A stretch of DNA of 7,881 bases from Bacillota bacterium (GTDB taxonomy: Bacteria; Bacillota_E; JAJZYS01; JAILZS01). The notes under the pieces were generated by a model. It was not told the DNA's origin. It made no database searches and saw only the letters and a list, made by a program, of their open reading frames with translations. The stretch lies in NCBI GenBank assembly GCA_021817625.1, contig JAKASY010000068.1:1-7881 (forward strand), read 5' to 3'. Positions 1 through 6,216 of this stretch are shown here, in pieces. Each line of letters starts with the position of its first letter. Positions within the stretch are counted from its first letter, which is position 1. The translations under genes were made by a program, and so were the position numbers.

Positions 1-1
1 C

Positions 2-667
2 TCCTTAAACCCCGTGCTCACCGTCGGCGACCAGTTCGAGGACATGTTCCGCGCCCACGGCATCGGCAGGGCCGAAGGCCAGGCCCGGGCCGTCGAGCTC
101 ATGCGCATGGTGCGCATCGATCCCGGCGTCCTGAGGAGCTACCCGCACGAGCTCTCCGGCGGCATGCGCCAGCGCGCGGTGATCGCCATGGCCCTCGCGC
201 TACGGCCGGACCTCGTGATCATGGACGAGCCGACCACGGCCCTCGACGTCGTGGTCGAGCGCGGCATCATCGCGGAGATCCGGCGCCTGCAGGCAGAGTT
301 CGGCTTCTCCGTCCTGTTCGTCACGCACGACATGGCGCTCCTCGCCACGCTCGCCTCGCGCATCACCGTGATGTACGCGGCGCGCGTCGTGGAGACCGGC
401 CCCGCCGGCGCGACCGTGCACGCCGCTCGCCATCCCTACACGCGGGCCCTCGTCGCCTCGTTCCCCAAGGTGCGGGGCGAGCGCGCGGCGATCACCGGCA
501 TCCCCGGGACCCTGCCGGACATGCGCCGGCCGCCCTCGGGCTGTCGCTTCCACCCCCGCTGCCCGGCCGCGATGGCGGTGTGCGCCAAGGCCGACCCGGC
601 CTGGACGGTCGCGGGCGCGCAGGGCGCCGCCTGCCACCTGTACGACGCGAAGGAGGGTGAGGCCTGA
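2..667 (+). CDS. Dpp/Opp-type ABC transporter ATPase, 5' end missing
   Basis: Cytoplasmic ATP-hydrolysing subunit of a peptide (or oligosaccharide/muropeptide) importer of the DppD/OppD type. The reading frame is open from base 2 with SLNPVLTVGDQ, the stretch that normally follows the Q-loop in this family, so Walker A and the Q-loop lie upstream of the window and 221 residues remain. Visible in order (visible-fragment numbering): ABC signature LSGGMRQR near 51-58, Walker B LVIMDE near 71-76, D-loop ALD, H-loop histidine at 109 in VTHD. The C-terminal oligopeptide/dipeptide-transporter domain follows, with four cysteines (about 181, 187, 194, 211) in a GCRFHPRCP...C...C pattern. The stop overlaps the start of the next ATPase by one base (TGATG). 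Substrate-binding protein and permease genes are expected upstream. The family is certain; the substrate cannot be read from an ATPase. Confidence 0.95.
   Translation, partial: SLNPVLTVGDQFEDMFRAHGIGRAEGQARAVELMRMVRIDPGVLRSYPHELSGGMRQRAVIAMALALRPDLVIMDEPTTALDVVVERGIIAEIRRLQAEFGFSVLFVTHDMALLATLASRITVMYAARVVETGPAGATVHAARHPYTRALVASFPKVRGERAAITGIPGTLPDMRRPPSGCRFHPRCPAAMAVCAKADPAWTVAGAQGAACHLYDAKEGEA
650..656 (+). promoter_or_regulatory. Ribosome binding site of the second ATPase
   Basis: AAGGAGG, a near-perfect Shine-Dalgarno core, sits ten bases ahead of the ATG at 667, inside the last codons of the first ATPase. It confirms that start. Confidence 0.75.
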
Positions 668-1719
668 TGGCCGCGTCCGAGGCCACGCCGGTCCTCGCGG
701 GCGAGAACCTGGTGAAGCACTATCCGGCGTCAGGCCGGGGGCGCGGCCGCGTCGTGCATGCCCTCGACGGCGTGAGCGTCGCGCTGTGGCCGGGGCGTAC
801 GCTCGGCGTCGTGGGCGAGTCCGGCAGCGGCAAGTCCACGGTCGCCAAGCTCCTGTCGCTCCTCGTGCGACCCACGGCGGGCACCATCCGTCTGGGCGGC
901 AAGGTCGTGGACCCCAGCCGCGCGCGGGGCGTGCGCGCCTACCACGGCGAGGTTCAGATGGTCTTCCAGGACCCCTTCTCCTCGCTCAACCCGGCCAAGA
1001 GCATCGAGTACATCCTCAGTCGACCGCTTTACGTGCACGGGCGCGCCAAGACGGGCCGCCAGGCGTACGAGCTGCTCAAGGACCTGCTCACGTCGGTCGG
1101 CCTCACGCCGCCCGACGACTTCCTCGCCAAGTACCCGCACGAGCTCTCCGGCGGCCAGCGCCAGCGCGTGGGCTTCGCCCGGGCCCTGGCCTCGGGCAGC
1201 CGCGTGCTCCTTGCGGACGAGCCCGTGTCCATGCTGGACGTCTCGATCCGCGCCGGCCTGCTCAACCTCATGGCAAGGCTGCGCGACGAGAACGGCCTCG
1301 CGCTCATGTACATCACGCACGATCTCGCGAGCGCGCGCTACCTGAGCGACGAGGTGATGGTCATGTACGCCGGCCAGGTCGTGGAGTTCGCGCCGGCGGA
1401 CGAGCTCGTGTCGAACGCGCTGCACCCCTACACCCAGCTCCTCCTCGCCTCCGTGCCCGACCCCGAGGCCGGGCTGCGCGAGGACAGCGCCGCGGACGTG
1501 GCCGCCCTGGGCGAGGCGCCCGACATGTCGGCGCCTCCGTCGGGCTGCCGCTTCCACCCGCGCTGCCCCTACGCCACGCAGGTCTGTCGCGAGGAGGAGC
1601 CGCCCGTCAGCCAGAGCGGCGCACACTGGGTTCGCTGCCACCTGTATGACGCGCAGGCCCGCCTGCGCGAGCCGCTCACCGTGGTCGCCCCGCTCGAGGC
1701 GCGAACGAGCGACGCCTAA
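667..1719 (+). CDS. Dpp/Opp-type ABC transporter ATPase (DppF/OppF-like)
   Basis: Second ATPase of the same importer; Dpp/Opp systems use a DppD/DppF heterodimer on the inner face of the membrane. The 350 residues are full length for the family. Walker A GESGSGKST at 50-58, Q-loop Q101 in VFQDPFSSLNP, signature LSGGQRQR at 160-167, Walker B VLLADE at 180-185, H-loop H218 in YITHD. The C-terminal oligopeptide-transporter domain carries a four-cysteine pattern (294, 300, 307, 324) matching that of the first ATPase, and both proteins share a CHLYDA segment close to their ends. The ATG start shares one base with the upstream stop and has an AAGGAGG ribosome binding site ten bases upstream, so translation is both coupled and independently primed. 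An out-of-phase open frame covers most of it (657-1649) but is only an echo of the GC bias. Confidence 0.96.
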   Translation: MAASEATPVLAGENLVKHYPASGRGRGRVVHALDGVSVALWPGRTLGVVGESGSGKSTVAKLLSLLVRPTAGTIRLGGKVVDPSRARGVRAYHGEVQMVFQDPFSSLNPAKSIEYILSRPLYVHGRAKTGRQAYELLKDLLTSVGLTPPDDFLAKYPHELSGGQRQRVGFARALASGSRVLLADEPVSMLDVSIRAGLLNLMARLRDENGLALMYITHDLASARYLSDEVMVMYAGQVVEFAPADELVSNALHPYTQLLLASVPDPEAGLREDSAADVAALGEAPDMSAPPSGCRFHPRCPYATQVCREEEPPVSQSGAHWVRCHLYDAQARLREPLTVVAPLEARTSDA

Positions 1720-1754
1720 GGTGACGGCTGCGAGGCGCCCGTGCCGGCCACTCG

Positions 1755-1783
1755 AGCCCGCGCCCGAGACGAACGGGCGGGCT
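1755..1783 (+). other. Weak hairpin in the ATPase-GNAT gap
   Basis: The 81-bp gap 1720-1800 holds an inverted repeat AGCCCGC (1755-1761) / GCGGGCT (1777-1783) with a 15-base loop, directly before the ribosome binding site of the GNAT gene. No T-run follows. It could partly decouple the transporter genes from the downstream enzymes, but repeats of this length arise readily by chance at this GC content. I see no convincing promoter in the gap. Confidence 0.25.
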
Positions 1784-1795
1784 GGAAGGAAGGAA
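1784..1795 (+). promoter_or_regulatory. Ribosome binding site that fixes the GNAT start
   Basis: A purine run GGAAGGAAGGAA ends five bases before the ATG at 1801 (seven bases from its last GG). This favours 1801 over the in-frame GTG at 1741, which would add a 20-residue Arg/Ala-rich extension unlike a GNAT N-terminus. The second ATG at 1804 is a less likely alternative. Confidence 0.7.
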
Positions 1796-1800
1796 TCGCC

Positions 1801-2778
1801 ATGATGGAGACCGCTCTGCGCATCGACACGTACAAGAACGGCGACGAGGCCGACATCCTCGACATCTGGCGCGAGGCGCTGCCCCAGGACGCCATCGACG
1901 TCGAGACCTTCGCCCAGAAGGTCCTCGCCGACCCCAACTACGAGCGCGACGGCATGCTCGTCGCCCGCCAGGGCGGACGCGCCGTCGGCTTCGCGCTGGC
2001 GCTCGTGCGGCGCATGCCGATCGACCCGGCGAGTGACCTCGACCCGGACACGGCCTGGATCGCGGCCTTCGCCGTCCGGCCCGAGGCGCGCCGCGCGGGC
2101 GTCGGGGCCAGCCTGTTCGACGCCGCCGAGGCGTTCGCGCGCGCGCGCGGGCGACAGCGCCTGGAGGTCGGGCCGTACGCTCCCAACTACTTCTGGCCGG
2201 GCACGGACCCGGAGCGCTACCCGGAGGCGGTGGCCTTCCTCGAGACGCGCGGCTACGGACGGATCTACGACTGCGTGGCGATGGACAAGAGCCTTGTGGG
2301 CTACGCGACGCCGCCCGACGTCCTCGCCCTCGAGAGAAGCCTCGAGGCCGAGGGCTATCACTTCACGACCCTGTCGGCGCGCTACGTTGTCGCCCTGGCC
2401 GAGTTCAACGACCGCGTGTTCAACCCCGACTGGGCCCGCGCCTGCCGCGACGCCGTGGCAAGGCGCGTGCCGTGGGACCGCACGCTCCTGTGCGTCAAGG
2501 ACGACGAGGTGTGCGGCTTCGCCCAGATCGGCGCCTACGACCACGTGCCGGACCGCTTCGGCCCGTTCGGCGTGGACGAGTCGCTGCGCGGCAAGGGCAT
2601 CGGCAAGGTGCTCCTCTACCGCTCGATGGCGGCGCTCGCGCAGAAGGGCTACCACGACACCTGGTTTCTCTGGACGGGCGAGCGCTCCCCCGCGGGCCAC
2701 CTGTACAGGCGGGCCGGCTTCACGGTCACCCGCTCGTTCGTGATCTACGGGCTGCGGCTCGACGGGGGGCAGGGCTGA
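1801..2778 (+). CDS. Tandem GNAT-domain N-acetyltransferase (GlmA-like?)
   Basis: A 325-residue protein with two GNAT (acetyl-CoA-dependent N-acetyltransferase) folds in tandem. The first domain, about residues 5-165, has the acetyl-CoA pyrophosphate loop as RRAGVG (R97, G100, G102) after strand AFAVRP. The second, about 185-320, has RGKGIG (R263, G266, G268) after FGVDE, so neither loop is visibly degenerate. Segment YAPNYFWPGTD (126-136) in the first domain may help shape the acceptor site. From memory, the two-GNAT glucosamine/glucosaminide acetyltransferase GlmA of Clostridium acetobutylicum lies next to a BadF-type MurNAc/GlcNAc kinase gene, and the amino-sugar genes here make a similar role attractive, for example re-acetylating GlcN-containing saccharides. 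This is inference; other tandem GNATs act on amino acids, antibiotics or mycothiol precursors. Its stop overlaps the deacetylase start by one base, suggesting coupled expression of an acetylase and a deacetylase. Confidence 0.88.
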   Translation: MMETALRIDTYKNGDEADILDIWREALPQDAIDVETFAQKVLADPNYERDGMLVARQGGRAVGFALALVRRMPIDPASDLDPDTAWIAAFAVRPEARRAGVGASLFDAAEAFARARGRQRLEVGPYAPNYFWPGTDPERYPEAVAFLETRGYGRIYDCVAMDKSLVGYATPPDVLALERSLEAEGYHFTTLSARYVVALAEFNDRVFNPDWARACRDAVARRVPWDRTLLCVKDDEVCGFAQIGAYDHVPDRFGPFGVDESLRGKGIGKVLLYRSMAALAQKGYHDTWFLWTGERSPAGHLYRRAGFTVTRSFVIYGLRLDGGQG

Positions 2779-3491
2779 TGGCACGCGCGACGGGAGACGG
2801 CGTCCTGGCGATCGGCGCCCACGCCGCGGACATGGAGCTCACGTGCGGCATGGTGGTGGCGCGTTATGCGCGCGAGGGGCATCGCGCCACGTTCCTCCAC
2901 CTCACGCTGGGGGAGAAGGGCCACGCCCGCCTGAGCGCAGAGGAGTACGCGGCGGCGAAGCGCGAGGGCGCCATCTCGATCGCCCGGGCGCTCGGCGCCG
3001 AGGCCCGCTTCATGCCGTACGGCGACGGCGAGCTCGAGGCCAGCGAGGAGGTGAAGCTGGCCGTGGCCGACGTGATCCGCGAGCTCAGGCCGCGGGCGAT
3101 CATCACGAACTGGCGCGGCAGCATCCACCGCGACCACGCGCGCGCCTCGGAGATCGCGGTCGAGGCGCGCTTCCTCGCCGGCCTCGCCCGCCTTCGGCGC
3201 GAGCGCGAGGCCGTCTGGGTGCCCCACCTCCTGTTCGCCGAGAACTGGGAGGACATGGACGGCTTCGAGCCCAACCTGTACATCGACACCACGCAGGAGT
3301 ACGAGACGTGGATGGGCGCCATGGAGGCGTACGAGATCTGGCGCGACCCTTCGGTCGGGGGCTTCCGCTACCGCGACTACTACAGCGCGCTCTCGCAGAT
3401 GCGGGGCTGCCTGGGCAGGAGCGAGCGGGCGGTGGCGCTCATGCGGCCGAAGGGCGACCTCGTGAGCCGTCCGGACGACCTGCCGGTCTAG
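2778..3491 (+). CDS. PIG-L/LmbE-family deacetylase homologue with altered motif
   Basis: A 237-residue cytoplasmic protein of the PIG-L/LmbE family, zinc-dependent enzymes that remove N-acetyl groups from GlcNAc-type sugars (MshB, BshB, archaeal diacetylchitobiose deacetylase). The first motif is IGAHAADMELTCG (residues 12-24), where the family normally has AHPDDxE. The zinc ligands appear kept (H15, D18, and H120 in SIHRDH), but the aspartate that acts as general base (Asp15 in MshB) is Ala17 here. Codons read cac-gcc-gcg-gac, so this is not a frame error. Residues 37-48 (ATFLHLTLGEKG) fit the next family strand. The ATG overlaps the GNAT stop (TGATG), giving coupling. Likely substrates are GlcN/GlcNAc saccharides, given the neighbours. 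It may be a subfamily using another base, or a non-hydrolytic homologue. The family call is firm; activity is uncertain. Confidence 0.9.
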   Translation: MARATGDGVLAIGAHAADMELTCGMVVARYAREGHRATFLHLTLGEKGHARLSAEEYAAAKREGAISIARALGAEARFMPYGDGELEASEEVKLAVADVIRELRPRAIITNWRGSIHRDHARASEIAVEARFLAGLARLRREREAVWVPHLLFAENWEDMDGFEPNLYIDTTQEYETWMGAMEAYEIWRDPSVGGFRYRDYYSALSQMRGCLGRSERAVALMRPKGDLVSRPDDLPV

Positions 3492-3503
3492 CGCCCGTCG
3501 CGC

Positions 3504-4691
3504 TCAGCGGGGCGGGCGCGCCGGGCGCGCGCTCGCTGGCGTCCACACGCCGAGCGCCGCCGCCCGGCGCGCGCCCGTGACCGACGGCAGGCTGGTCGTC
3601 CTGCCCGCGCAGAACTGCCACGCCAGGTAGGCGAAGGCCATGGCCTCCTTGGCGTCGGCCGGAACGCCGTAGGCGTCGCTCGTCTGCCAGGGCCGCACGA
3701 GCGGCAGGTCGGCGGCGAGGCGTGCCATGAGCGCCCGGTTGTGCACGCCGCCGCCCGCCGCGATGAGCGCGAGCGGGCCGCCCGCCGCGGCGCTCGCGGC
3801 GCGCGCGACGGAGCGGGCCACGAGGGCCGTGAGGGTGGCCATGGCGTCGGCCTCGTCCGCGCCGGCGGCCTGCGCCTCGGCAAGGCGCGCGCGCGTGTAG
3901 TGGTGGCCGAACAGCTCCCTGCCGGTGCTCTTCGGCCAGGGCCGGGCAAAGTACGGGTGGCCGAGCCAGCGCTCGAGGAGCTCGGGGCGCACGCGGCCGC
4001 GCGCCGCCCAGGCGCCGTCCTCATCGCGCGCGAGGCGGCCGCCGGAGAGGATCTGGGCGGCGCTGTCCAGCACCATGTTGGCGGGGCCGGTGTCGAACGC
4101 CACGGCGCCCTCCGCGCCCCGGCCGGCCGCCAGCACCGTGATGTTCGCGATGCCGCCCAGGTTGAGGAGCACGCGCGTCTCGTCGGCGCTGCGCCACAGG
4201 GCGTAGTCGAAGTACGGCACGAGGGGCGCACCTTCCCCGCCGAGCGCCAGGTCGTGGGCGCGAAAGTCGCTCACCACCGGCACGCCGGCGATCTCGGCGA
4301 TGAGCGCCGGCTCGCCGAGCTGGATGGTGAACGGCCCGTCACCGTCGCCCTCCGCGCCAGCCGGGTAGTGCGCCACCGTCTGGCCGTGGCTGCCGATGAC
4401 GCGCACCGCCTCGGGCGCGACGCCGGCCGCGGCCATGAGCGCCGCCGCGGCCCGACCGAATCGCCGCCCCAGGAGGGCATGCGCGCTGCCCGCCTCGACG
4501 AGCCCCGCGGTCGGCTCGCACAGGGTGAGCAGGCGCTCGCGCAGCGCGGGCTCGAACGGCTCGTAGCGGAAGTCGACGAGTCGCGCGCGCGGGAATTCCG
4601 TGCCGTCCTCCGAGATCTCCACGAGCGCCGCGTCGATGCCGTCGGCCGACGTGCCCGACATGAGCCCGACCGCAAGGCCACGATCCTCCAA
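3504..4691 (-). CDS. anmK: 1,6-anhydro-N-acetylmuramic acid kinase
   Basis: AnmK opens the 1,6-anhydro ring of anhydro-MurNAc with ATP and water and phosphorylates it to MurNAc-6-phosphate, a step in recycling peptidoglycan fragments. With the TTG start at 4691 it is 395 residues, close to the usual 370-390. Family motifs in order: GLMSGTSADGIDAALV (9-24), GSHGQTVAHYP (100-110), SDFRAHDLALGGEGAPLVPYF (141-161), LLNLGGIANITVL (175-187), FDTGPANMVLD (199-209) with D200 matching the catalytic aspartate of E. coli AnmK, AAGGGVHN (311-318), and a C-terminal SDAYGVPADAKEAMAFAYLAW block. The TTG has a strong ribosome binding site and puts the first motif nine residues in. Longer in-frame starts (ATG at 4790, ATG at 4907) would add an atypical leader running into the divergent promoter region. 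The C-terminal tail (about 375-395) is Ala/Arg/Pro-rich. Transcribed opposite to its neighbours, with its end 12 bp from the deacetylase stop. Confidence 0.95.
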   Translation of the reverse strand: MEDRGLAVGLMSGTSADGIDAALVEISEDGTEFPRARLVDFRYEPFEPALRERLLTLCEPTAGLVEAGSAHALLGRRFGRAAAALMAAAGVAPEAVRVIGSHGQTVAHYPAGAEGDGDGPFTIQLGEPALIAEIAGVPVVSDFRAHDLALGGEGAPLVPYFDYALWRSADETRVLLNLGGIANITVLAAGRGAEGAVAFDTGPANMVLDSAAQILSGGRLARDEDGAWAARGRVRPELLERWLGHPYFARPWPKSTGRELFGHHYTRARLAEAQAAGADEADAMATLTALVARSVARAASAAAGGPLALIAAGGGVHNRALMARLAADLPLVRPWQTSDAYGVPADAKEAMAFAYLAWQFCAGRTTSLPSVTGARRAAALGVWTPASARPARPPR

Positions 4692-4696
4692 GCCGT

Positions 4697-4704
4697 CCCC
4701 TCCC
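4697..4704 (-). promoter_or_regulatory. Ribosome binding site that fixes the anmK TTG start
   Basis: On the minus strand GGGAGGGG lies five bases (seven from the GGAGG core) before TTG at 4691. Translation then begins MEDRGLAVGLMSGTS, matching the typical AnmK N-terminus. This is the main argument for the rare start codon. Confidence 0.65.
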
Positions 4705-4884
4705 GACCGCGCCAGTGGGCCCTGGCAGGCCCTGCCTGCAAGAGTCACAATCGAGGCGGCACCCGTTGCCTTGGTCGATTGTCGAGTCATTGCCTGGAAT
4801 CGGCAAGGGCGCGCCGCGGGAGAGCCGTCCGAAGCCGTCGAACCGAGCCCGTACGGGCCAAGGATGCGTGTGAGTGACGAACGT

Positions 4885-4891
4885 GAGGTGA
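4885..4891 (+). promoter_or_regulatory. Ribosome binding site that fixes the GH4 start
   Basis: GAGGTGA ends five bases before GTG at 4897. The in-frame ATG at 4864 lacks a well-spaced site (only AAGG touching the start codon), and starting at 4897 gives MSLKLAVVGGGSSYT, the normal N-terminus of GH4 enzymes. Confidence 0.65.
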
Positions 4892-4896
4892 GCGCC

Positions 4897-6216
4897 GTGT
4901 CCCTCAAGCTTGCCGTGGTGGGCGGCGGCTCCAGCTACACGCCGGAGCTGCTCGAGGGCCTCTTGGCCCAACAGGATCGCTTCCCGGTCTCGGAGGTCTG
5001 GCTCCTGGACATCCCGGACGGAGAGGAAAAGGTCTCGATCGTCGCCGCCCTGGGCCGGCGCATGGCCGAGGCGCAGGGCCGAAGCGTGCGCGTCGAGTGG
5101 ACGCTCGACCCCGAGCGGGCGCTCTCGGGCGCCGACTTCGTGGTGAGCCAGTTCCGCGCCGGCCTGCTCCAGGGGCGCTGGCGCGACGAGCACCTGCCGC
5201 TCAAGTACGGCATGCTCGGCCAGGAGACGACGGGCGCGGGCGGCTTCGCCTACGCCCTGCGCTCGGTCCACGCCTCGCTCGAGCTGGCCGAGCGCCTCAA
5301 CCGCCTGGCGCCCCAGGCGTGGCTGGTGAACTTCACGAACCCCTCGGGCATCGTCACCGAGGCCCTGCTCAAGCACGGCTTCGACCGTACCGTCGGCCTG
5401 TGCAACGTGGCCATCGGCGTGGAGAAGGCGACGGCGCGTGCCCTCGGCGTGGGCGAGGAGCGCGTCACGCTCGAGGCCATGGGCCTCAACCACCTCACGT
5501 GGATGCGCGTCTTCCTCGACGGCAAGGACATCACGCCGCGTCTGCTCCATCTCGACGAGGGCGGCCTGGCCGACGGCCTGCCGGCGAACCTGCCGAGGCC
5601 CGACTGGTCGCCGGCGCTCCTTCGCGCCCTCGGCCTGCTGCCGAACGGCTACCTGCACTACTACTACGCCTACGACGACGCCGTCCACCACGAGCTCGAG
5701 GCGGTCGAGCGCGGCGAGGGCACGCGCGCGGACCGGGTGATCGAGATCGAGCGCGACCTCTTCCGCCTCTACGCGGACCCGAACCTGCGCGAGAAGCCGG
5801 CGCTGCTCTCGAAGCGCGGCGGCGCCTTCTACTCCGAGGCGGCCGTGCGCCTCATGGTCGGGCTCCACGCGGGCGCCGACCAGCCGCAGGTGCTCAACGT
5901 GCGAAACGGCGACACGTTCCCCGAGCTCGCCCCCGACAGCGTCGTGGAGGTGGCCTGCAAGGTGGAGCGCGGCCGGGTGACGCCGCTCTCGCCCGGGCCG
6001 ATGCCCACCGTCGTGCGCGGCCTCGTGCAGGGCGTGAAGGCCTACGAGGAGCTGACCGTGGAGGCGGCGCGGACCGGCAGCCGCGACCTCGCCCTGGCCG
6101 CGCTCGTCGCCCACCCGCTCGTGCACTCGGCCGACAAGGCGCAGGCGCTGCTGGGCGACATCCTGCACGAGAACGCCGACTACCTGCCGCGCTTCCAGAG
6201 CGCGACCCAGCGGTGA
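4897..6216 (+). CDS. GH4 6-phospho-beta-glycosidase
   Basis: A 439-residue glycoside hydrolase of family 4, the NAD+- and Mn2+-dependent enzymes that cleave by oxidation at C3 and elimination; this subgroup (CelF/ChbF, LicH, BglT) acts on beta-glycosides carrying a 6-phosphate on the non-reducing sugar. Length is typical. The dinucleotide-binding N-terminus is VVGGGSSYTPELLEGLL (7-23). FRAGLLQGRWRDE (86-98) and GQETTGAGGF (108-117) fit phosphate/substrate-side motifs; NFTNPSG (145-151) is conserved; metal ligands are expected at C169 (LCNVAIG) and H199 (GLNHLTW); the catalytic tyrosine probably lies in the YLHYYYAYDD cluster (253-261). No PTS genes are visible, so phosphate would have to come from a cytosolic kinase, and a candidate is encoded immediately downstream with a four-base GTGA overlap. 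Substrate could be GlcNAc-anhydroMurNAc, chitobiose or cellobiose phosphate. Confidence 0.93.
   Translation: MSLKLAVVGGGSSYTPELLEGLLAQQDRFPVSEVWLLDIPDGEEKVSIVAALGRRMAEAQGRSVRVEWTLDPERALSGADFVVSQFRAGLLQGRWRDEHLPLKYGMLGQETTGAGGFAYALRSVHASLELAERLNRLAPQAWLVNFTNPSGIVTEALLKHGFDRTVGLCNVAIGVEKATARALGVGEERVTLEAMGLNHLTWMRVFLDGKDITPRLLHLDEGGLADGLPANLPRPDWSPALLRALGLLPNGYLHYYYAYDDAVHHELEAVERGEGTRADRVIEIERDLFRLYADPNLREKPALLSKRGGAFYSEAAVRLMVGLHAGADQPQVLNVRNGDTFPELAPDSVVEVACKVERGRVTPLSPGPMPTVVRGLVQGVKAYEELTVEAARTGSRDLALAALVAHPLVHSADKAQALLGDILHENADYLPRFQSATQR

Larger units (their letters stand above)
4692..4896. promoter_or_regulatory. Divergent control region between anmK and GH4 gene
   Basis: These 205 bases separate two genes read outward, so promoters for both should lie here. 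Its centre (4741-4800) is clearly less GC-rich than the flanks. Inverted repeats visible: ACAATCGA (4747-4754) / TCGATTGT (4775-4782), exact over 8 bp with centres 28 bp apart; a perfect 12-bp palindrome GCCCGTACGGGC (4847-4858) 38 bp before the GTG start; TTGCC (4790-4794) / GGCAA (4802-4806); and GCAGGC / GCCTGC (4725-4739) in the anmK leader. They are candidate operators for a sugar-responsive regulator such as a RpiR/MurR, GntR or LacI type; no regulator gene is in the window. No -35/-10 pair is good enough to call. Confidence 0.55.

Noticed and set aside
730..2784. Open frame of 684 codons on the minus strand
   Set aside because: It lies antisense to the second ATPase and the GNAT gene, both with clear motifs. 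Its translation is rich in Arg, His, Val and Ala with no domain; it follows from strong third-position G/C bias.
4766..4807. Possible sigma-70 promoter (TTGCCT or TTGGTC as -35 with ATTGCC or TGGAAT as -10)
   Set aside because: The -10 matches are poor and several equally weak alternatives exist, so the region is annotated as regulatory without naming a promoter.
3741..4877. Open frame of 378 codons on the plus strand
   Set aside because: Antisense to anmK, whose motifs run along its entire length; the translation has no domain.
4600..4896. Upstream extension of the GH4 frame into anmK
   Set aside because: It would overlap the anmK N-terminus and add about 99 residues without homology to GH4. 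The ribosome binding site and the Rossmann strand favour GTG 4897.
5097..6212. In-frame upstream extension of the kinase, giving 708 residues
   Set aside because: The upstream part is the GH4 gene read out of phase. The kinase fold starts right at GTG 6213 (SLYLGVDAGSTKT), and the extension is Arg/Ala/Pro-rich.
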